Shown here: positions 33,018-41,900 of the stretch, piece by piece
How positions within the stretch are numbered: position 1 is the stretch's first letter
Layout: each line of letters opens with the position of its first letter
Source of the DNA: an uncultured Pleomorphomonas sp.
GTDB taxonomy: Bacteria > Pseudomonadota > Alphaproteobacteria > Rhizobiales > Pleomorphomonadaceae
Assembly (NCBI GenBank): GCA_937868725.1
Contig: CALMMQ010000070.1
Location: 1 to 57,532 of the forward strand
DNA: 57,532 nt
Direction of reading: 5' to 3'
Program-made: the position numbers and the translations under genes
Notes under the pieces: model-generated
The model's database searches: none
Seen by the model: only the letters and a program-made list of their open reading frames with translations
What the model was told of the DNA's origin: nothing

Positions 33018-34019
33018 CTATTGGCCGCCCGGCGAAACCAGGCTTGCCATCACCTCGCTCACCCCCGGGCGCGACCGTTCCAGAAACGGCAGCGGCCGGC
33101 AGACGTCGATGGCCGAAAGCCCCACCCGGGCCGTCAGCATGCCGTTGACGACGCCCTCGCCGAGCCGGGCCGACAGCTTGGCTGCCAGACCATGGCCGAC
33201 CAGCTGCTGGGCCAGGCCGTCGCCGATGGCGATCGATCCGGTGACCACCAGATGCGTCATGACGAGGCGCGTCAGCCTGACAAAGCGCAGCAGGCCCGGT
33301 CGTCCCCCATATAACGCGGCCAGTTGCCGGATCAGGCGCAGAGAAACAAAGAAAACGAACGCCACGTCGATGAGGGCGCGCGGCGACACCGCCGTCACCA
33401 CCGACACCCGGCGCGCCGCCTCGGTGACCAGTCGGGCCGCCCGCTCGTCGAGCGGGGCGAGCAGGCTCGCCTCGGCCAGCACCAGGCGGTCGCGGCCATC
33501 GATGACAGCGGTGGCGTGCGAGGCCAGCTGCAGGCGGGCGGCGGCGAGGTCAACCCGTTCGGCATAAAGGCCGAGCAGGCTGGCCACCACCGCGGTCGCC
33601 GCCGGACCGTCGTCGGCGGTGGCAGCGATATCGGCTTGGTCGCGCAGCCGGTCGATGCGACCGATCCAGATGAGACCGGATACCTCGCGCGCCACGATGG
33701 CCAGGGACGACAGCACCACCAGCGCCGCCAGCGCCAGCGCCGTCCAGCCGAGCCAGTCCTGGCGGGCGAACAGCGCCTGAACGAGATCGTCGATCCAGAG
33801 ACCGATGGCCAGCGTCACCAGCGCCGACAGCGCCCCGGCCAGCAGCCGGCCCCAGCGGATGCCGGTGCGTTCCGGCACGGCCGCCTCCGGCGCCACCCCG
33901 GCCGGTTCGATCGCTTCTTCGACGACGACGCGGGCACCGCCGGCCGGCCGGTCGCCGGGCTTGATGACGGCCACGTCGGGCTGATCGAGGCGGAAGGCCG
34001 CCGGCTTGCGGTCGTTCAT
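33018..34019 (-). CDS. YcjF/TIGR01620-family membrane protein
   Basis: 333 residues from the ATG at 34019, which overlaps the stop of the upstream gene (ATGA). The N-terminal 60 residues are acidic and Pro-rich. Two membrane segments lie at about 62-80 and 91-112, and further hydrophobic helices at about 225-245 and 265-290. This matches the YcjF (TIGR01620/DUF697) family, which accompanies the YcjX GTPase-like protein. The role is not settled; the pair belongs to the envelope-stress neighbourhood in enterics. Confidence 0.8.
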   Translation of the reverse strand: MNDRKPAAFRLDQPDVAVIKPGDRPAGGARVVVEEAIEPAGVAPEAAVPERTGIRWGRLLAGALSALVTLAIGLWIDDLVQALFARQDWLGWTALALAALVVLSSLAIVAREVSGLIWIGRIDRLRDQADIAATADDGPAATAVVASLLGLYAERVDLAAARLQLASHATAVIDGRDRLVLAEASLLAPLDERAARLVTEAARRVSVVTAVSPRALIDVAFVFFVSLRLIRQLAALYGGRPGLLRFVRLTRLVMTHLVVTGSIAIGDGLAQQLVGHGLAAKLSARLGEGVVNGMLTARVGLSAIDVCRPLPFLERSRPGVSEVMASLVSPGGQ

Positions 34020-35482
34020 GCCAGATGGTCTCCGATGAGAAAGTCGAGGGCGCGGTCGAGACGGATGTGCGGCAGCGACAGGCTGACGCCCTCGGCCGTC
34101 ACCTCGACCGGCGGCGGCCGGAAGCGCAGGAAGCGGTTGTCGATCGTCGCTGCCGGCAAGCCGCTTTCCGGCTCCACGAACAGCGATTGCGGGCTTTCCG
34201 GCAAATCGCCGGGAAACAGCGCGATTTCCTCGCGACCGTCGTAGACCTGACCGTCGAGCATTTCGCCCGGCAGCGGCACGCCGACGATGCACGGCAGCGT
34301 CCGGCCGTCGCTGCGCACCGTCGCCTCGCGCGTTGCCCGCACGGCGGCGATGGCCCGAACGTCGACTTCGGCGCCCGAAAAGGCGGCGCGACCGATGGCG
34401 CCGTCGAGCAGACGCCGCAACAGCAACTCCAGCCGGTCATGGCCGGCGGTGTTGAGGTGGTCGGCCTTGGTGGCGGCAAACAGGATGCGGTCGATGCGGC
34501 GGTTGACGATCTGCCCCAGCCACGACGACCGGCCGGGGCGGAAGCAGGCGAGGATGTCGCCGAGCGCCACCTCGAGATCGACGAGCGACGCCCGGCCGCC
34601 ATTGAGCGCCGCCAGCACGTCGACCAGCACCACCTGCCGGTCGAGCCGGGCGAAATGGGTGCGGAAGAACGGCCGGACGACGATGTCCTTGTAGGCCTCG
34701 TAGCGGCTTTCCATGAACGCCCACAGGCTGTCGCGCGGCGCCACGCCATCGGTCGGCAGGTCGAGCGGCGAGAAGGTCAGCGCCGGCGAGCCGGCAAGAT
34801 CACCCGGGCTCAGGAAGCGGCCGGGCGGCACCATTGACAGTGCCAGTTCGCCCGACCGGGCGGTGCGCAGATAGTCGGCGAACAGTTCGTGCGCCCGCCC
34901 CGCCGCTTCGTCGTCGGCCGGACCCGTCGGATCGAGGGCGGCGATGTGGCCGAGCCAGTCGGCGGCAATGGCCGTCCGGCGCGGATCGCGCGCCCGGCTG
35001 ATGGTCTCGGCGGAAAAGGTGCGATAGTCCTTGGCCAGCAGCGGCAGGTCGAGCAGCCACTCGCCGGGATAGTCGACGATGTCGAGATCGAGGCGGCCAC
35101 GTCCGAGGGTGCGGCCGAGAAAAGTGGCGCTCTCGTAGGCGATCGACAGCCGCAGTTCGGAGATCTGCCGCGTCGATTCCGGCCACAGCCGGGCGTCGGT
35201 CAGCTTGCGCACGTGGCCGCGATAGTCGAACGTCGGCACGTCGGCGTGAATCTGCGGCGTCAGCTCGGCGCCGATCAGCCGCCGTCCCCGCCAGGGGCCG
35301 AACATCGGCAGCCGACCGCCGTGGATGAGATTGTGCACCAGCGCCGTGATGAACACGGTCTTGCCGGCCCGCGACAGACCGGTGACGCCCAGCCGCAACG
35401 GCGGTGCCCCCAGGCTGACGGCGTAGTCGGCCATGTTGTCGAAGGCGATCCGCGCCTCGTCGGTCAAAGTGGTGAATTTCAC
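34016..35482 (-). CDS. YcjX-family P-loop NTPase
   Basis: 488 residues from a GTG start. Walker A is GLSRAGKT (about 34-41), early in the protein, and VDYPGEW is the likely switch/Walker B region. The DUF463/YcjX family shares length and the LATKADHL-type base-recognition segment (FAATKADHL). Cytoplasmic, probably GTP-binding. It overlaps the YcjF-like gene by 4 bp, confirming a two-gene operon. Confidence 0.85.
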   Translation of the reverse strand: MKFTTLTDEARIAFDNMADYAVSLGAPPLRLGVTGLSRAGKTVFITALVHNLIHGGRLPMFGPWRGRRLIGAELTPQIHADVPTFDYRGHVRKLTDARLWPESTRQISELRLSIAYESATFLGRTLGRGRLDLDIVDYPGEWLLDLPLLAKDYRTFSAETISRARDPRRTAIAADWLGHIAALDPTGPADDEAAGRAHELFADYLRTARSGELALSMVPPGRFLSPGDLAGSPALTFSPLDLPTDGVAPRDSLWAFMESRYEAYKDIVVRPFFRTHFARLDRQVVLVDVLAALNGGRASLVDLEVALGDILACFRPGRSSWLGQIVNRRIDRILFAATKADHLNTAGHDRLELLLRRLLDGAIGRAAFSGAEVDVRAIAAVRATREATVRSDGRTLPCIVGVPLPGEMLDGQVYDGREEIALFPGDLPESPQSLFVEPESGLPAATIDNRFLRFRPPPVEVTAEGVSLSLPHIRLDRALDFLIGDHLA

Positions 35483-35558
35483 CTGTTATCGCAGCCTCGG
35501 CGGCAAATCCGCTCGCTGCATATGGGAAGCGGCGGGCCGTTTGACAATTCCAGGCCGA

Positions 35559-36077
35559 TCAATCCTCGCCGGGCACGCCCAGATCGCGCGGCCGGACGAA
35601 CTGCCAGAGCTCGCCGCTGCCGACCTCGATATCGTCCCAGTCGTCGACCGGAAAATCGATGACGGCCAACGCCGCCGTCGGGAAGTGCCAGTTGCCGTCG
35701 CGGTCGGCCGCCCGCGTCAGGCTGAAGGCCGCCATCTCGACGGAAGGGTTGTGACCGATCAGCATCAGCGAACCGCCGGACCGGCCGAACTCGCGCATGG
35801 CGTCGACGTACGCCGCCGGCCCGTCGTCATAGAGCTCGTCGAGAAAGTCGATGGTCGGCGCCTCGGCAAAGGCCGTCGCCAGCCGTTCCCAGGTCTGGCG
35901 CGTCCGCTCGGCCGTCGAGCACAGCACGTGATCGGGCCGGAGGCCGCTGTCGGCGAGATGGCGCCCGACGGCCCGCGCCGCCACCCATCCCCGTTCGTTG
36001 AGCGGCCGGTCGTGGTCGCGCTGACCGACTTGGGCCCAGGACGACTTGGCGTGACGCAACAGAAATAGGCGGATCAT
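35559..36077 (-). CDS. SixA-type histidine phosphatase
   Basis: 172 residues from the ATG at 36077. The catalytic LLRHAKSSW (Arg8-His9) is at the very N-terminus, and the second His is in IGHNPSVE. The protein has no extension, so it is a minimal histidine phosphatase. SixA removes phosphate from Hpt domains of phosphorelay proteins. An Hpt protein is encoded 1.9 kb away (37978-38334) in the same direction, a possible partner by proximity only. Confidence 0.85.
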   Translation of the reverse strand: MIRLFLLRHAKSSWAQVGQRDHDRPLNERGWVAARAVGRHLADSGLRPDHVLCSTAERTRQTWERLATAFAEAPTIDFLDELYDDGPAAYVDAMREFGRSGGSLMLIGHNPSVEMAAFSLTRAADRDGNWHFPTAALAVIDFPVDDWDDIEVGSGELWQFVRPRDLGVPGED

Positions 36078-36212
36078 GGCTGTCCGGGACTCCCGCGATA
36101 TGGCCGATCTGGCGTAGGCTACCATGAGTTTGTCCGATTCCCGATCCACCATGCGCACACCCGTCCGGCCGATGGCGGACGGGACCTGTCGATTTCAGGA
36201 GCACATTTTCCA

Positions 36213-37592
36213 ATGCCAAGTTCGACCGAATTCGCGCCGCGCATCACCAGCCAGGAGGACGCCATTCACTGGCTGCGCGACCTGCGCATCAACGAAGTCG
36301 AATGCATCATTCCCGACATGAACGGTATCATGCGCGGCAAGATCGTGCCGCGCGAGGACTTCATCCGCATCATCGATGCCGGCGTGCGTCTGCCCGAATT
36401 CGTGTTCTTCCAGGCGGTGACCGGCGACAGCGCCGTCGAGAGCAAGATCGTCAATCCCCTCGACCGCGACGTGCGCTGCGTGCCCGACCTGACGACCCTG
36501 CGCTTCGTGCCCTGGTACGACGAGCCGACGGCCCAGGTCATCTGCGATTGCTATTTCGCCGACGGTCGCCTCGTCGATTTCGCCCCGCGCTCGGTGCTGC
36601 GCAAGGTGCAGGAGCAATACGCCGCCCGCGGGCTGCGGCCGTTGGTGGCGCCGGAGGTCGAGTTCTATCTCACCGGCCAGAACGATGACCCGGACCTGCC
36701 GCTCGAAGTGCCCATCGGCCTTTCGGGCCGCAAGGAAAGCGGCAGCCAAGCCTACGGCATCGAGCACGCCAACGACTACGACCACGTCGTCAACACCATC
36801 TACGACTATTGCGAAGCCTCCCGCATCGAGATCGCCACCATGGCCCACGAGGCCGGGCCGGCCCAGCTTGAGATGAACTTCCGCCACGGCGACCCGATCG
36901 AGCAGGCCGACCAGACCTTCCTGTTCAAGCGTACCGCCCGTCTTGCCGCCCGCAAGTTCGGCATGGTCGCCACCTTCATGGCCATGCCGCACCAGGAGAT
37001 GCCCGGCTCGGCCACCCACATCCACCAGTCGATCGTCCGCCTCAGCGACGGCGGCAACATCTTCGCCGAAGCCGACGGCACCGATACCGACGCCCTGCAC
37101 CACTATATCGGCGGTCTGCAGCGCTACGTGCCCAAGGCCATGAGCCTGTTCTGCCCCAATGTGAACAGCTATCGCCGCATCCGCCTCGAAAGCGACGCAC
37201 CGATCAACGTCCACTGGGGCCGCGACAACCGCACCTGCGGCTTCCGCGTGCCCGACTCCGGGCCGGAGTCCCGCCGGGTCGAGAACCGCGTCATCGGTGC
37301 CGACAGCAACCCCTACATCGCCATGGCCACCACGCTGGCCTGTGGCCTCATCGGCCTTGAGGACAGGATCGAGCCGGACGACGTGGTGACGGTCGACGCC
37401 AAGACCCTCGGTGTCGCCCTGCCCATCCACCTCTCCGACGCGCTGATCGAGCTCGGCGGCTGCGCCCGGCTCAAGGACGTGCTGGGCGAGCGTTTCGTGC
37501 AGTCCTACATCGACGTCAAGCAGCTGGAACTGCGGCTCTACAACCGCGTCATCTCCAGCTGGGAGCGGGAATACCTGCTGCTCAACGTCTGA
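36213..37592 (+). CDS. Glutamine synthetase-family protein (gamma-glutamylputrescine synthetase-like)
   Basis: 459 residues with AGGAG upstream of the ATG. It has the type-I GS layout: a short beta-grasp N-domain (about 15-115), then the catalytic domain with Glu-Val-Glu-Phe (APEVEFYL), NFRHGD, the ATP-loop-type segment GSATHIHQS and the C-terminal NPYIA. It lacks the adenylylation-site region of GlnA and fits the PuuA/GlnA3-like group, which ligates glutamate to polyamines or other amines with ATP. No other polyamine genes are adjacent, so the substrate is open. Confidence 0.8.
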   Translation: MPSSTEFAPRITSQEDAIHWLRDLRINEVECIIPDMNGIMRGKIVPREDFIRIIDAGVRLPEFVFFQAVTGDSAVESKIVNPLDRDVRCVPDLTTLRFVPWYDEPTAQVICDCYFADGRLVDFAPRSVLRKVQEQYAARGLRPLVAPEVEFYLTGQNDDPDLPLEVPIGLSGRKESGSQAYGIEHANDYDHVVNTIYDYCEASRIEIATMAHEAGPAQLEMNFRHGDPIEQADQTFLFKRTARLAARKFGMVATFMAMPHQEMPGSATHIHQSIVRLSDGGNIFAEADGTDTDALHHYIGGLQRYVPKAMSLFCPNVNSYRRIRLESDAPINVHWGRDNRTCGFRVPDSGPESRRVENRVIGADSNPYIAMATTLACGLIGLEDRIEPDDVVTVDAKTLGVALPIHLSDALIELGGCARLKDVLGERFVQSYIDVKQLELRLYNRVISSWEREYLLLNV

Positions 37593-37602
37593 GCCCCCAG
37601 CG

Positions 37603-37923
37603 TCAGGGCTGGCGCTCGGGGATGCGCACCACCAGACCGTCGAGCTCGGCCTTGACCTTGATCCGGCACGACAGCCGCGAGGTCGGGCCGACGTCGATGG
37701 CGTAGTCGAGCATGTCTTCTTCCATGGTGTCGGGCTCACCGGTCCGCGCCACCCAGGCGTCGTCGACATAGACGTGGCAGGTGGCACAGGCGCAGGCGCC
37801 GCCACACTCGCCCTCGACGCCCGGCACGCGGTTCTTGACCGCCGCTTCCATGACGGTGGTGCCGGCGGCACTGTCGACGTCGTAACGCTCGCCGTCGTGG
37901 GTGATGAAGGTAATCTTGGGCAT
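37603..37923 (-). CDS. [2Fe-2S] ferredoxin (adrenodoxin type)
   Basis: 106 residues from the ATG at 37923. The cluster ligands are Cys40-x5-Cys46-x2-Cys49-x36-Cys86 and are preceded by an extra Cys44. This spacing is typical of adrenodoxin/ISC-type ferredoxins that pass electrons to monooxygenases or Fe-S assembly. It ends 10 bp from the convergent GS-like gene. No partner reductase is visible in the window. Confidence 0.88.
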   Translation of the reverse strand: MPKITFITHDGERYDVDSAAGTTVMEAAVKNRVPGVEGECGGACACATCHVYVDDAWVARTGEPDTMEEDMLDYAIDVGPTSRLSCRIKVKAELDGLVVRIPERQP

Positions 37924-37977
37924 GAAGACAGAAACTCCGATCAACGTGCCCATGACATAGGCCCTGACGCCAAGGCG

Positions 37978-38334
37978 TCAACCCTCGCCGTCGAGATAGG
38001 CCCGGATGGCAGCATCCGCCTGCCGCACGGCGTCGACAAGCGGCGCCAGCTCGACTGCCCCGGCCCCGCCATCGCGGAGCGCCTGTTCGAGCGCGGCGGC
38101 GGTCGCCGCCACCGCCGGCAGACCGATGCCGCGCGCCGAGCCGACCAGCTTGTGGGCGACGTCGGCCCGCCGCTCGGCCGGATCGGCAAGGCGCGCCATC
38201 AGTTCGGACGCCTGGTCGAGGAACAGCCGCAACACCTCGCGCGCCAGATCCGTGCTGCCCATGGTCTGGGTTTCGAGGTGGGCGAGATCGAGAACCACCC
38301 CACCCGCCGATTGCTGCTGCTGCCCCGTCATCAT
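37978..38334 (-). CDS. Stand-alone Hpt phosphotransfer protein
   Basis: 118 residues. ATG codons at 38334 and 38331 are adjacent; the second is better spaced from AAGGCGG. The phosphorylated His is His61 in AHKLVGSARGIGL. The protein is a four-helix bundle with a Gln-rich N-terminus and no kinase or receiver domain. It would shuttle phosphate in a multistep relay; the cognate kinase is not here. It may be an alternative to ChpT-like relays, but this cannot be told from the sequence. Confidence 0.75.
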   Translation of the reverse strand: MMTGQQQQSAGGVVLDLAHLETQTMGSTDLAREVLRLFLDQASELMARLADPAERRADVAHKLVGSARGIGLPAVAATAAALEQALRDGGAGAVELAPLVDAVRQADAAIRAYLDGEG

Positions 38335-38729
38335 CCGCCTTTTTCGCTGCCGCCACTGTCCAGGCGACTGTGACCGGCTTGCCCGAGATTGACAACATCC
38401 GCCATCGGCAAGCTGAAAATCTTAAAATATGGTTAACTGGCGTAAACCATGCCGCCCTTGCCGGTGACGCGGCACCAGTCCGCCGTCACGTCGGCCCTTG
38501 GCGGTGGCAGCACCGGCCGACCGACGCACGCCGGCGTCCGCCTGAACGGCCGGTCAGGCTCCCGGCAAGTCATTGCCTGTTCATGGCTTTCCAGAAGTCG
38601 CTTCAGCCTCTTGGCCCATCGCCCGGCCGCACCCCCGTCTCAGAGGTATTGCCGTCACCGCCAGCCAACGACAGGTGACGTCCGGACCAATTGTACAATT
38701 TTGACGAGAATGAAGTGGTTTTGCACCGA

Positions 38730-38745
38730 TTTACGGTCTGTTAAC
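38730..38745 (+). promoter_or_regulatory. CtrA-like box upstream of GPR-like gene
   Basis: TTTA-CGGTCTG-TTAAC has one mismatch to the CtrA consensus. It lies about 235 bp before the GPR-like start, within the only AT-rich part of the intergenic region. Confidence 0.45.
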
Positions 38746-38881
38746 AAATGGGGTGGCGCCGGCCTGCTTCCTTGTCCGGCAGGTGTCGTTGTGCCATTAC
38801 AATTTTAATGGGCGTCTATCGATCAGCGTAGCCTTTGCGGAGGAGAATCCGCGCGGGCGGTCGGGGCCCCAGGTTCGTGGA

Positions 38882-38901
38882 GCCAGCCGGGCCAGGCTGG
38901 C
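38882..38901 (+). other. Leader hairpin of GPR-like gene
   Basis: GCCAGCC-GGGCCA-GGCTGGC forms a 7-bp perfect stem with a 6-nt loop, 79 bp before the start codon. There is no U-run, so it is not a simple terminator. Function unknown. Confidence 0.45.
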
Positions 38902-38979
38902 AAAGCGGATTTTCCGGCAGGCGGACGGGAGTTCAATCCCATCGGGCCACCGGCTCAAGTATGCGGACGTGAGGGCAAA

Positions 38980-41900
38980 ATGGCAAAGACCACCAAGGCT
39001 ACGGATCCGGCGGAGGCGGCACTTTCCGCCGTCGAGGAAGCCCTGAAGATCGATTTCGGCGCCAGCGGCGACGACGCTTCTTCCGATAAGGATCTGTTCG
39101 TTGACCCGGCTCAGCCGGCCGCGACCCCGGCCGAGGCCGACGCGGCAGCCCGCACCGTTCAGCGCCCACGCTCGGCCGCCAACGACGACCGCCGCACCGT
39201 GGCCAGCCTGCTCTATCAGATCCACCGCCGCCCGGCCGCCACGCCGTTCTGGGTCGCCCTCGTCGCCTCGATCCTCTGGGCCGCCGCCGGCCTCTACGTC
39301 GGCCGCCTGCTGTTCGGCGACCTGTCGCTGTTTGCCGATCCGGTGGCGCTGCTGTCGCGCGCCGACGGCTTCCTGCTGGTGGGTGGCATCGTCGCCCCCA
39401 TCCTGCTGGTCTGGTCGGTGGCGCTGATGGTCTGGCGCGCCCAGGACCTCCGCCTGGCTGCCCGTTCGCTCACCGAGATCGCCCTTCGTCTCGCCGAGCC
39501 GGAAATCTCCGCCAAGGAAAACGTCGTCACCGTCGGACAGGCCATCCGTCGTGAAGTCGCCGCCATGGGCGACGGCATCGAGCGGGCGCTGGCCCGGGCC
39601 AGCGAGCTCGAAGTGCTCGTCCACAACGAAGTGTCCTCGCTCGAACGGTCCTACGGCGAAAACGAGCTGCGCATCCGCGAGCTCATCCAGGAGCTGGTGA
39701 GCCAGCGCGAATCCGTGCTCGCCAACGCCGAGAAGGCGCGTCAGGCCATTTCCGGCGCCCACGAGAATTTCGCCGAGGAACTGCGCACGGCCGGCGACCT
39801 GCTGACCAACCGCATCGACGACACCGGCCGCACCGTCACCCGCACCTTCGGCTCCAAGGCCGAGGAACTGGCCATCGCCTTCGAGGCGGCCGGCCGGTCG
39901 CTGACCGACAGCGTCTCCAAGCGCGGCGAGGAGTTCGTCACCAATCTGCAGTCCACCGCCGAAAGCGTCTCGACCCGCCTCAGCAGCGAATCGGGCAAGT
40001 TCGCCGAGGTCGGCGACAAGGTCACCGAACAGCTGTCGCTGCGCAGCGCTGAGCTGGTGTCCTCGCTGGTCAGCCAGAGCGAGACCATCAACACCCAGCT
40101 GATGACCACCGGCCAGGACGTGGCCAAGACGCTCACCGAACGCACCGGCGAACTCAACCGGACCTTCGCCGAGCACGGCGACCGCATCGCCGTGGCCATC
40201 GCCTCCAACACCGCCAGCTTCTCCGAAGAGCTGGCCAAGCGTTCCGAGGAACTGTCCTCGACGCTGGCCTCCCGCGCCGCCGACCTGTCGGCCGCCTTGG
40301 CCGACGGCACCGGCGATCTCGCCTTTACCCTGGCCTCCCGCACCGAGGAACTGGTCTCCACCCTGTCGGCCCGCTCGGAAGAGCTGGCGGCGTCGATCAC
40401 CGACCGTACCGGCGACCTTGCCTTCACGCTGGCTTCCCGCACCGAGGAACTGGTCTCGACCATCTCCAGCCGCTCCGACGAACTGTCGTCGACGCTGTCG
40501 GTCCGGACCTTCGAACTCGGCCGCACCCTTGGCGAACAGGCGCAGGTCATCGGCGAGACGCTGTCGACCCGCACGGCGGAAATGTCGTCGACGCTCGGCA
40601 AGCGCGCCGAAGAGCTCGAGAGCACGCTGTCGCAGCGTGCCAACCAGCTCGGCACGCTCATCGATGGCCGGACCACCGAACTCGGCTCGCTGATCGAGAG
40701 CCGCACTAACGAACTCGGCGCCGTGCTCACCACCCGGTCCGACGAGTTCAACGCCACCATCGAGGCGCAGAAGGCGGCCTTCGACGCCACCATTGCCCAC
40801 CGCACCCAGGAGATGGCGGCCACCATTGCCACCACGACCTCGGTCATGGAAACCGCCCTGCTCGGCCGCACCGACGCTCTGGAAAAGACCCTCAGCGACC
40901 GCTCGGGCGAACTCGAACGCCTGCTCACCGGCACCACCGACACGCTGTCGCGCACGCTCGGTCAGGGTTCGGGCGAACTCGAACGCCTGCTCACCGGCGG
41001 CACCGAAGCCATCGAGAAGACCCTCGGCGAACGTTCCGGCGATCTCGAACGCCTGCTAGTCGGCACCGCCGACGCCATCGAGAAGACCCTCGGCGAAGGC
41101 TCGGGCGATCTCGAGCGCCTGCTTTCTGGTAGCACCGAAGCCATCGAGAAGACCCTCGGCGAGCGCTCCGGCGATCTCGAGCGCCTGCTCACCGGCACCA
41201 CCGACGCCATCGACCGGGCGCTCGGCGAACGCTCCGCCGACTTCGAACGCCTGCTCACCGGCGGCACCGAAGCGCTGGAGAAGACCCTCGGCGAACGCGC
41301 CGCCAACATCGAGCGTCTGCTGGCCGGCGGCACCACCGCTCTCGAAAGCAAGCTCGACGAACGTTCGGGCGCCCTCGAGCATCTGCTGCGCGACCGCACC
41401 GACGCCATCGTCTTCTCCCTCGACACCCGTTCGGCCGCCCTCGACGAGAACCTGTCGCTGCGGGCCCGCGAGATCGACGAGACGCTGACCCGCACCGGTC
41501 AAGTGTTCGCCGAGGAGATGACCCAGCGCGTGCAGGACGTCACCGACAAGGTGGCGCGCTCCACCGAGGAAGTCAGCCAGGCCATGGCTGACAAGATCGG
41601 TGCCATCAATGACACGCTGCGCTCAACCAGCGATACCGTGCTGCTCGACCTGACGCTGCGCGGCACCGAGATCACCGACCGCCTCGACCAGACCGGCACG
41701 CGCATCACCTCCGAGATCGTCGATCGCGGCGGCGAACTGGTCAACAAGCTGGCCACCACCGGCGAGAGCGTCCATACCGCCATCACCGTCAACGGCGTCG
41801 ACCTCGCCGATCGCCTGGCCGAAACCGGCACGCGCATCACCTCCGAATTGGTCGAACGCGGCAGCGAACTGGTCAACCGTCTGGCCGACACCGGCACCAA

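Larger units (their letters stand above)
38335..38979. other. 645-bp gene-free region upstream of the GPR-like gene
   Basis: No supported reading frame. The part at 38670-38830 is AT-rich and contains the CtrA-like box and TTGTACAATTTTGACG, a possible promoter segment. The part at 38840-38979 is GC-rich leader with a hairpin. An isolated GGGAGTTCAATCCC (38927-38940) looks like a tRNA T-arm, but no acceptor or anticodon arm pairs with it. Confidence 0.5.

Noticed and set aside
38370-38678. 102-residue plus-strand frame in the gap before the GPR-like gene
   Set aside because: No ribosome-binding site, composition like other non-coding frames, no domain.
38927-38940. GGGAGTTCAATCCC, resembling a tRNA T-arm
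   Set aside because: Only three base pairs flank the loop, and no acceptor, D or anticodon arm can be built around it, including in the longer selC form.
38797-40800. 667-residue open frame antisense to the start of the GPR-like gene
   Set aside because: Same cause: high-GC shadow of the repetitive sense gene, with Gly/Arg-rich translation and no domain.
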